From CAWKPF01 sp963851415 (GTDB taxonomy: Bacteria; Acidobacteriota; Thermoanaerobaculia; Multivoradales; Multivoraceae), in assembly GCA_963851415.1 (NCBI GenBank), contig CAWKPF010000002.1, forward strand, positions 3,162,001 through 3,226,000: 64,000 bases of DNA, written 5' to 3'. The notes under the pieces are model-generated. The model saw only the letters and a list, made by a program, of their open reading frames with translations. It was not told the origin of the DNA and searched no databases. The translations under genes and the position numbers were made by a program. Positions 44,212 to 50,634 of this stretch are shown in pieces; the first letter of the stretch is position 1; every line of letters starts with the position of its first letter.

Positions 44212-44220
44212 TGCTAGTAT
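44212..44220 (+). promoter_or_regulatory. Extended -10 box close to the vapB start
   Basis: TGC-TAGTAT is an extended -10 element ending 6 bases before the ATG at 44227. With this spacing the transcript would begin at or near the start codon, giving a leaderless message. No Shine-Dalgarno sequence is present, which fits. A direct repeat GTATGA-AC-GTATGA spans the start and may be the operator. The -35 region is weak. Confidence 0.35.
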
Positions 44221-44226
44221 GAACGT

Positions 44227-44472
44227 ATGAAGCGCATAACAGTGAGCATGCCGGACGAGCTGAGCCGGCTCCTCGAGCGAGAAGCAGAGCGGCGTAGTAC
44301 GTCGGTCTCCCAGATCGTGCGAGTTTCGCTGACCCAGATGCTCGGGGGCGAGGAAGAACGGACGATTCCGTGGGCCGGCCTCGTCTGTGAGCCCGAGATG
44401 ACCTACGGCTCGGAGATCGACGAAGCCCTCGAAAAGGACTGGGCCGATGACATCGCTCGCGATTCTCGATAG
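44227..44472 (+). CDS. Ribbon-helix-helix antitoxin of a VapBC-type pair
   Basis: An 81-residue protein with an N-terminal ribbon-helix-helix: MKRITVSMPDELSRLLEREA and RRSTSVSQIVRVSLTQML. The C-terminal half (PWAGLVCEPEMTYGSEID...) is the toxin-binding tail. Its 3' end overlaps the PIN toxin start by 26 bases, the standard antitoxin-toxin layout. Confidence 0.88.
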   Translation: MKRITVSMPDELSRLLEREAERRSTSVSQIVRVSLTQMLGGEEERTIPWAGLVCEPEMTYGSEIDEALEKDWADDIARDSR

Positions 44473-44869
44473 CGGCCCTCTGCTGGCTTCGATCAATCGC
44501 GCCGATCCCCATCACGACGCCTGCCTGGAAGTGCTTCGCAGCAGGGAACTCGACTTCTTGATTCCTGCTCTCTGTGTAGCCGAGGTGAGCTATCTCGTCG
44601 GTCGCAGGTTGGGGCCGGGAATGGAGGCGGCCTTTCTCAGGGGCCTCGAGTCCTTCGATGTCCGGGCACCCGTGCACGACGACTGGCCGAGGATTGCAGA
44701 GTTGGTGGCGCAGTATTCGGATCTTCCCCTCGGCGGCACCGATGCTTCGGTGCTGGTGGCGGCGGAGCGGTGGGAAGCCGAGACCATCGTGACCCTCGAC
44801 CGGCGTCACTTCGAGGTCGCCAGAGCCCGAAACGCTGCTCGAGCCCTGTTCCCGTCAGCGAAGTCGTAG
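44447..44869 (+). CDS. PIN-domain toxin (VapC-like)
   Basis: A 140-residue PIN nuclease. Acidic active-site residues are in place: D8 in ILDSGPLLA, E in LCVAEVSYL, D in LGGTDASVLV and D in VTLDRRHFEV. VapC toxins cut tRNA or rRNA when freed from the antitoxin. The two genes lie between gene relics and a porin gene that lacks its 5' end, which suggests that the module arrived by insertion. Confidence 0.88.
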   Translation: MTSLAILDSGPLLASINRADPHHDACLEVLRSRELDFLIPALCVAEVSYLVGRRLGPGMEAAFLRGLESFDVRAPVHDDWPRIAELVAQYSDLPLGGTDASVLVAAERWEAETIVTLDRRHFEVARARNAARALFPSAKS

Positions 44870-45019
44870 TCGAAGCCGTTCAGCGCTCCGTGCCGTTCTC
44901 CTTGCCGGCCAAGACGTCACGTCCCTCAGGAGGTCCCTTCCCTCGGCGACCGCCAGGAGAGCGCGAGCGTCGAGTACGACTTCCCGGGGGCGATCCACCT
45001 CCCTGGCACACGAATCGCC

Positions 45020-46096
45020 GTGCGGCCGGGTGGCCTTCTGGGACTCAACCTGGTGCAGAGCTCGGAGGATCTAGCCCGGTCCGATCGCTTCATCACCAGT
45101 TTGATTCCGGTGGGCGAAGACACGGTGCTTGTGGGAGGCGGGGCGACCGTGTCGGCTCGCAAGTCGCGACTGAATCTGGAGGTGCGTCGTGGCTCCGATC
45201 TCGGGGAGTTTCGCGGCTTCGTCGAAGGGGACTTCCTGGGAGTGTCCGCCAATGGCAGTGAGACGTTTCGGCTCCGTCACGCGTTTGGACAGTACAAGAA
45301 CCTGACCATCGGCCAGACCTGGTCCACCTTCGTGAACCCCTTCACCGGTCCCGAGGACGTTGATCTCGAGGGCGTGAACGCCGACGTGACGGTGCGTCAG
45401 GCTCTGGCACGTTGGGAGAGCCCGCTCGCGAAGGGACGGCTCTCGGTCTCCGTGGAGCAGCAGAAGGTGAGCGTCACGAACGCCATCGCCAAGACCCGCT
45501 TCTGGGACACGCTCGGGCGCTACTCGCGCAGGGGCGACTTCGCGAGCTTCTACGTCGCCGGCGTCGCCCGTCCGATGGTGGCCGAGCCGTTCAAGGTCCC
45601 CGGCAGGGGCGAAGCGACCAGACAGGAGTTCTTCGGCTGGGGTGTGACGGGAGGCGCCGACTTCTCCCTGCCGCGCCTGGGATCCAACGACGGGCTCTTG
45701 CTCACCGCGACCCTGGGGGAAGGGATCGCCCAGTACATCAACGATATCGAGTCCGCGGGCGGTCTCGATGCCTACGTCGATCCGGAGACGGGACGCCTCG
45801 AGACCCCTTCCTCGGCGTCGGTGCTTCTGTCGTACCGACACTTCTGGGGCTTCGAGTGGCGCGACTTCCGCTCCCTGCGATCGACCTTCACTCTGGGCCT
45901 GGTGAAGGTCGACTACCCGACGGAAGTGGCTGACAGTTTCCTGGAGCGAACCGTGCGCACCTCGTTCAATCTGCTCTGGTCGCCGCTCGAAGGGATCGAT
46001 CTCGGAGTCGAGCTGTTGTGGGGACGGCGCGACAACGTCAACGGAGAGTCAGGCACGGCGCGTCAGGTCCAGTTCGCCACGTTCTACCGGTTCTGA
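45020..46096 (+). CDS. DcaP-like trimeric porin, 5'-truncated
   Basis: A 358-codon frame giving most of a DcaP-type outer-membrane porin: FITSLIPVGEDTVL, SARKSRLNLEVRRGSDLGEF, RGFVEGDFLG, FRLRHAFGQYKNLTIGQTWS, and the C-terminal QVQFATFYRF ending in the aromatic residue used for outer-membrane insertion. In-frame homology continues upstream to about 44942 (VEYDFPGAIHLPGTRIAVRP), where relatives have the start of the barrel after a coiled coil. No ATG, GTG or TTG is in frame before GTG 45020 and no signal peptide exists, so the leader and coiled coil are lost. Probably a non-functional remnant with an intact barrel. Confidence 0.75.
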   Translation: MRPGGLLGLNLVQSSEDLARSDRFITSLIPVGEDTVLVGGGATVSARKSRLNLEVRRGSDLGEFRGFVEGDFLGVSANGSETFRLRHAFGQYKNLTIGQTWSTFVNPFTGPEDVDLEGVNADVTVRQALARWESPLAKGRLSVSVEQQKVSVTNAIAKTRFWDTLGRYSRRGDFASFYVAGVARPMVAEPFKVPGRGEATRQEFFGWGVTGGADFSLPRLGSNDGLLLTATLGEGIAQYINDIESAGGLDAYVDPETGRLETPSSASVLLSYRHFWGFEWRDFRSLRSTFTLGLVKVDYPTEVADSFLERTVRTSFNLLWSPLEGIDLGVELLWGRRDNVNGESGTARQVQFATFYRF

Positions 46097-46112
46097 GGTG
46101 GCGCAGAACGAA

Positions 46113-46138
46113 AATGACCCCCATGAATGGGGGTCATT
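46113..46138. terminator. Bidirectional terminator between porin and metzincin-like genes
   Basis: A perfect 12-base stem, AATGACCCCCAT / ATGGGGGTCATT with loop GA, flanked by AAAA on one side and TTCGAATT on the other. It lies 16 bases after the porin stop and 24 bases before the stop of the convergent protease gene. Confidence 0.88.
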
Positions 46139-46162
46139 CGAATTCTGCCGGCTCGAGGCGTC

Positions 46163-47059
46163 CTACTCCGTCGGGTACTGCGCCCAGTTGGAGCAGTGGC
46201 TGGCGACGTCGCGCCCGGTCAACTTGCGCAGGGTCCCGCCGTAGATCGCGTTCATCACGGTTCGCGGGTGCGCCACGAGTTCGCCGCCCTGGCGGCCGAT
46301 GCTGCCGAAGTGGGCCGCACTGAGGCCGTGACCGGACTCGTGAATCGCCACGGTCGGGAAGTCGAAGATCCCGCTGCCCCTCTCACCGCCGACGCCGTTG
46401 TCACTCCACTCGAACTCGTCGTTGTAGTAGATCTCGCGGAAGGCGACGTCGGACTTGCCGTTGCCGTCGATGTCGGTCAGTTGGCCGTTGCCATCGACCC
46501 AGCTCAGGGTGAAGGCGACGCCGAGGACGTTCGGATTGCCGGCGAAGAACGGGAACTCGGCCGCGCTCAGGAAGCCCACCTGCGTCAGGTCGGCTTCCTG
46601 GATGAGCGGAATCGTTCCGGTCTGGAAGAAGATGTTGACGATGCCTGGGAAGCTGTTGTCGCTGTCGATGATCGTCAGCTCGAGATTGCTGCATCTCTCG
46701 GAGGCCCACACGTACGCGGACTCATACAGCCAGAAGACCTGATCTTCCAGATTCACGTCGGCGGACGTATTGAACTCGGCCGCGGCGTAGCTCACACCCG
46801 GTACGCCACCGTCGAACAGAGCGTTGCGGGGATCCCCGAAGACGAAGTCCTGGGACAACTGACCGTTGCCGCTATCCTTCTGGAGGAGCTCGAAGTTGGC
46901 GCCGTCGACGAAGAACTCGACCCCTCCCTGTCCGTCGGCGGTCAGGTATTCGGCGGTCGTGAGGACGACAGTGTGATCGGTGTAGTCTTGAGCCGTGGCA
47001 GTGATCGGCAGCATCACGGTGAGAGCGACGAGCGTCGCGAAGACGGAAGAACACTTCAT
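46163..47059 (-). CDS. Secreted metzincin-like zinc metalloprotease
   Basis: A 298-residue exported protein, signal peptide ending ITATAQ. The zinc site is VAIHESGHGLSAAHFG (H240, E241, H244, H250) with the metzincin spacing HExxHxxxxxH; the usual glycine after the third position is a serine here. A Met-turn candidate, TVMNAIYGG (M269), follows 19 residues later. Upstream the sequence DGNGQLTDIDGNGKSDVAF looks like a calcium-binding loop. The N-terminal 200 residues are beta-rich and not recognised, possibly a pro- or binding domain. ATG 47059 follows GAGGGG. Matrixin-like or related family, cleaving extracellular proteins. Confidence 0.78.
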   Translation of the reverse strand: MKCSSVFATLVALTVMLPITATAQDYTDHTVVLTTAEYLTADGQGGVEFFVDGANFELLQKDSGNGQLSQDFVFGDPRNALFDGGVPGVSYAAAEFNTSADVNLEDQVFWLYESAYVWASERCSNLELTIIDSDNSFPGIVNIFFQTGTIPLIQEADLTQVGFLSAAEFPFFAGNPNVLGVAFTLSWVDGNGQLTDIDGNGKSDVAFREIYYNDEFEWSDNGVGGERGSGIFDFPTVAIHESGHGLSAAHFGSIGRQGGELVAHPRTVMNAIYGGTLRKLTGRDVASHCSNWAQYPTE

Positions 47060-47545
47060 GATTCGTAGACCCCTCTTTACACGATGGATGTAGTGCACCC
47101 GCACCGCAATCCTGGATTGCGGTTGGTCACGGGCAAGTTACAGATAGACGCACGGACACAATACTCGATTCGATAAGGGAAAAGAAGGAGGCTGTTCGAC
47201 GGTAACCGAGCCGACCCTGAGGCGTCGCCCTGATGGAATGGCCAGGGTCCGAATCAGCGATCAGGACGGCTTCCCGAGTAGGTGCTGGCCGAGTAGGTGC
47301 CGGAGTAGGTGCGGTGCCGAGTAGGTGCCGGAGTAGGTGCCAGGCACTTTCGGGATGGGATGGTTCTGTGCGCTCCATCGGTGGAGAGGTGCCTACAAGT
47401 CTGGGCAGTGATGCTCTGGTTCTTCGCTGAGTAGCAGGGGCTGGTGGCGTGGCCACCCCTGGGAGCGTTCCCTCGACGCAGCCCAGTCCCGGCTCTCGAG
47501 AGCCAGCCTTCGTGTCACCAGATTGTCGGTTTGGGTGCGAACTCT
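47060..47545. other. Gene-free stretch with RAYT-linked repeats
   Basis: About 485 bases between the metzincin-like gene and the second RAYT gene. It holds the GAGTAGGTGC repeats at 47276-47355. Other frames have noise composition. Confidence 0.5.
47276..47355. repeat. GAGTAGGTGC repeats on the 3' side of the second RAYT gene
   Basis: Five copies of GAGTAGGTGC at 47276, 47291, 47303, 47319 and 47331, the last running into GGTGCCAGGCACTTT, a hairpin core. The core resembles the REP-like element at 27220 and 30210 (GGTGCCTGTCACC). Confidence 0.82.
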
Positions 47546-48499
47546 CTACGCCGGCGGCGGGTGCCAGGTGTAGCCGAACCTGCGCGGTGGCGGGAAGCAG
47601 CCTTCGGGGAAGTGTACGCTTACCTCACCCCTGCGATAGCGCTCCGCAGCCGCTCGGTAGGCCTCGGTGAACCCCTGGTAGGCCGATCGAAGTCGCCAGT
47701 ACTCCCTCTTCGTGGCGGCATGGAAAAGCGGTGCGGGGGAGCTCTGGGCGGGACCTGGTTGGGAGAAGGGGTCGATCTGGCCGAGGCGCTCGGGGCCACG
47801 GGGCCTCGTGCCGTCTGCCCGATGTCGAGCTCTGGCTTCACGGCGGATCCCACTCACAACGGAGCGCATCAGCTCGCGGTAGGCGTCGAGGGAGAGGGAC
47901 TCAAACGCGGGGAGTGGACTCAGGTGAAGGGTCTCGATGCGGGTGTAGTCCTCCTCCTGTGGATCCTCTCCCCGCTTGCGGGCTTCGGTCATCGCGGTGT
48001 AGTCGACCCATTCGCCTTCAATCTCCCGGTATCCGGCGAGTCGGGCCGGGACCGTGGTGACTCCGGGCCAGTCTTCGGGGGAGGCGACGAGGTCCTCTTT
48101 GACTCCCTGGGAGTAGAGGTAGTGGAGTCGCTGGTACTGTGAGGCCTCCTCGTCGCTGATGAGCGCGGCTTTGAATGGGCGATCCCAGACCCTGCCCTGC
48201 CATCCAGTGAGTCGTTGGACCTCATCGGCGAGCCATCGTTTGATGTAACCAGCGAAGTCGGCCTGCATCTGAACGTCTCGCAGAGAGGCGAGGAGATGGA
48301 AGTGGTTGGAGAGGAAGTGGACGTCGTGAACGCGAACTCCGGTGAGACGTTGCGCTCGGGCGAGGATGCCGACAGTGCGGCGCGCGAGGCGCGGGTGGGG
48401 TCGCAGGAGGTAGCGCCGCTGCACGGTTCTGGAGGTGATCTCGACGGGGTTCCAGCGGTCGTCGTCGCGCGGGGGTAGGTAGCGAAGAGGGCGTCCCAT
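47546..48499 (-). CDS. REP-associated tyrosine transposase (RAYT), second copy
   Basis: A 317-residue Y1/HUH transposase related to but distinct from the one at 31733-32719. Metal motif HFLSNHFHLLA; likely catalytic tyrosine in LHYLYSQGVKEDLV; family phrases VQRLTGWQGRVWDRPFKA and WNPVEITSRTVQRRYLLRP. The C-terminal 130 residues are a long basic tail ending RFGYTWHPPPA. Repeats flank it on both sides, but of different unit types. Substrate is expected to be the GGTGCC/GGCAC REP family. Confidence 0.9.
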   Translation of the reverse strand: MGRPLRYLPPRDDDRWNPVEITSRTVQRRYLLRPHPRLARRTVGILARAQRLTGVRVHDVHFLSNHFHLLASLRDVQMQADFAGYIKRWLADEVQRLTGWQGRVWDRPFKAALISDEEASQYQRLHYLYSQGVKEDLVASPEDWPGVTTVPARLAGYREIEGEWVDYTAMTEARKRGEDPQEEDYTRIETLHLSPLPAFESLSLDAYRELMRSVVSGIRREARARHRADGTRPRGPERLGQIDPFSQPGPAQSSPAPLFHAATKREYWRLRSAYQGFTEAYRAAAERYRRGEVSVHFPEGCFPPPRRFGYTWHPPPA

Positions 48500-48552
48500 A
48501 CTCGATAGAGACGTGAAACACGGTCCGGGTCTGTCATGGGCTCGTTCGCCCG

Positions 48553-48670
48553 AAACCGGGTGGCACCTTCACGGCAGCACCTTCACGGCAGAAACCGGGT
48601 GGCACCTTCACGGCAGCACCTTCACGGCCGAAACCGGGTGGCACCTTCACGGCAGCACCTTCACGGCACC
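48553..48670. repeat. Three tandem 39-base repeats on the 5' side of the second RAYT gene
   Basis: Unit AAACCGGGTGGCACCTTCAC + GGCAGCACCTTCACGGCAG occurs at 48553, 48592 and 48631 with almost no change; each unit holds two copies of GCACCTTCACGGCA. There are no unique spacers, so it is not a CRISPR array. The GGTGGCACC part resembles half of the REP core. Confidence 0.88.
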
Positions 48671-48689
48671 TTCACGAAGAACGGGGGCT

Positions 48690-50498
48690 TCAGGTCTGTT
48701 CCCGGCCGCCGAGGACCCGGCGCCACGCTGTGGGTCCGGGCAATCCGGGCGTCGGCAATCGGGGCGTCTCGGTGAAGGAGAACGGACGGGAGCTGATTTC
48801 GGCGCGGCCGCAGGCGGCGATCAGGAGACCCCAGAGCACGGCTCGCCGGAAGTCGAGGATTTCCGGGGAGCTGAGGCTCCACAGCGCGTAGGCCAGCCAG
48901 GCCGCGAACGCCGCGTGACCGAGCCAACCATGGCGGCGCCCCAGGAGCAGCGCTTGCACGGCGAACGCGATCTGTGCGGCGAAAGGGAGGATGCCGAACA
49001 GTCCCAGCTTGTAGAGCAGGAAGAGGTAGTAGTTGTGCAGGTAACTCGGCTGTTCCACGACGACTCTCTCGCCCTTGGCGTCGACCGTCGGGATGGCGTG
49101 GTCGATCGTCGCGCCGAGTCCGGCGCCGATCAGACGGCGGGGCCAGTTCTCCTGACGCCATGCCGAGAACGCGGCGGCGCTTTCGCCGGCGCGCTGGCTG
49201 ACGGTGACGTCGCTCGTCGGGTCGGCAAACGCCCAGATGAGCTGCTGCACACGCCTGCGAGCCGTGACGAGAAAGGTCGGCTCCTGTCCGGCAACGGACG
49301 TCGGGCGAGAGGTCCAACCCCGGATCCAGGTGGCGAGACCCGAGCCGATGCTCTGGACCCGGAGGTCCTCGATCGTCCAGAGGCCGCCGCTGACCCACAC
49401 TCCGACACGGAGCTCGCGGGAGTGAGACGGTACCGCAACGATCGTCTGCACAGGCGTGGCGCTGTCATTGCCGTCCAGATCGCCGGGCGACGTTTCGACT
49501 CGCCGGACCGCGGTGGAGGTTCTTCGAGATCCGCCGTCGTCAGGGGAGGTCTCGGCCGGTGCGGCTTCCGTCCACAGGCGCAGGGTCTCCCCTGCGGGGC
49601 CGTGGACGCGGGCCGAGACCCTGGCTCCGGCGGCGTCGTCCCACTCCAGGTGCGCCAGTTCCTGGTTCTGCGCCGATCCCCCGCCGCCCACGGACCAGGT
49701 CTGCGCGTCGCTCGCCAGGGGAATCGGGTCGGTTGCGAGGCGCGCGTAGAGTGCTGCCAGTACGACGACCAGCCCCACACCCCCGGCGGCGAAGTACCAC
49801 ACCCGTCGGCGGGCCCCGAGTGTGGTGATTACCAGGGTTGCCAGGCCGACGATGCCGGCCAGCCACTGGCCGCGAGAGAATCCGCCGATCACCAGAGCAC
49901 CGGCCGCCACCGCGCCGGCCGCGACGAGAAGGCGCCCTCCGCCGGAGCCGCGCAGCCCGCCCACGCAGAGAAGGCCCACGAGCAGCGCGCTTCCGATGAA
50001 CGAGACACCGGGGGCCACGGGGAGGCGATTGGACGCCACGGGACCGCTCCCCGAAGACTCCAGTCCGAAGACCGGCAGAAGCAGGTGCATCGCCAGCGCG
50101 AGCACCACGGCCGCGGCCAGGCCCCGAAGCAGCGTTCGGGTGCTGAACCCTGAGCGAAGCCAGAAGATCAAGGCCGCGAGCGGCATCATCAACATCGAGA
50201 GCGACTGACCGGTCACATAGCGAAGGGGATTGCCCGAGAGCAGTCCGACCAGGGTGCCCCACGCCGCAGCCAGGGTCCAGGCGGCGAGCCCGAAGCGGAG
50301 CAGGGAGGGGAGCGGGCGTGCCGGCTCTCGCAGCCATGGCAACTGAGCCGCGAGCAGCGCGAGGATCATCACCGCCTGCGCCGGGAGACGCAGGGTCGGC
50401 GGGAAGGGCAGTGACGCGAACGGAACGAGGGCCAGCGCGCCGACCGAGAAGGTCGCGCTGCGCCTGGCATTGCGCCGTGAGGTGAGATCGAGAGACAT
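48690..50498 (-). CDS. O-antigen-ligase/polymerase-like membrane protein with a large external insert
   Basis: A 602-residue polytopic protein with about ten membrane segments. The first eight lie in residues 1-260; then a soluble, beta-rich region of about 190 residues (from AQTWSVGGGGSAQ to LIGAGLG), and final helices with YLHNYYLFLLYKLGLFG, the H-N-x-Y/L motif of Wzy/WaaL-type enzymes. The insert has a jelly-roll look (ELRVGVWVSGGLWTIEDL) that could bind sugar. Such proteins polymerise or ligate glycans at the periplasmic face. No glycosyltransferase neighbour is present. Start ATG 50498; the frame upstream is noise. The 3' end abuts the RAYT repeats and may be slightly altered. Confidence 0.8.
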   Translation of the reverse strand: MSLDLTSRRNARRSATFSVGALALVPFASLPFPPTLRLPAQAVMILALLAAQLPWLREPARPLPSLLRFGLAAWTLAAAWGTLVGLLSGNPLRYVTGQSLSMLMMPLAALIFWLRSGFSTRTLLRGLAAAVVLALAMHLLLPVFGLESSGSGPVASNRLPVAPGVSFIGSALLVGLLCVGGLRGSGGGRLLVAAGAVAAGALVIGGFSRGQWLAGIVGLATLVITTLGARRRVWYFAAGGVGLVVVLAALYARLATDPIPLASDAQTWSVGGGGSAQNQELAHLEWDDAAGARVSARVHGPAGETLRLWTEAAPAETSPDDGGSRRTSTAVRRVETSPGDLDGNDSATPVQTIVAVPSHSRELRVGVWVSGGLWTIEDLRVQSIGSGLATWIRGWTSRPTSVAGQEPTFLVTARRRVQQLIWAFADPTSDVTVSQRAGESAAAFSAWRQENWPRRLIGAGLGATIDHAIPTVDAKGERVVVEQPSYLHNYYLFLLYKLGLFGILPFAAQIAFAVQALLLGRRHGWLGHAAFAAWLAYALWSLSSPEILDFRRAVLWGLLIAACGRAEISSRPFSFTETPRLPTPGLPGPTAWRRVLGGREQT

Positions 50499-50634
50499 CT
50501 TCAACGTTGGCGTTAGTCTCGCAGATCCAAAGGCGATTTGTCGGTCCACAACCGGATCCACGACAACCATGGCGGGGGTCGCCTCCAGGACTCGAGCAGA
50601 CACGAGCGCTGCGTCGCAGTCGACTGGCGGGCTC

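Larger units (their letters stand above)
43503..44226. other. Relic-bearing stretch between the kinase-hydrolase gene and vapB
   Basis: About 720 bases without an intact gene. It holds a sulfatase fragment (43544-43621) and a DUF3604 fragment (43769-44156), both on the plus strand. The sequence between them has no recognisable origin. Confidence 0.6.

Noticed and set aside
48553..48670. CRISPR-like regular repeats
   Set aside because: Three tandem units with no unique spacers and no cas genes; they lie beside a RAYT gene and fit REP-type repeats.
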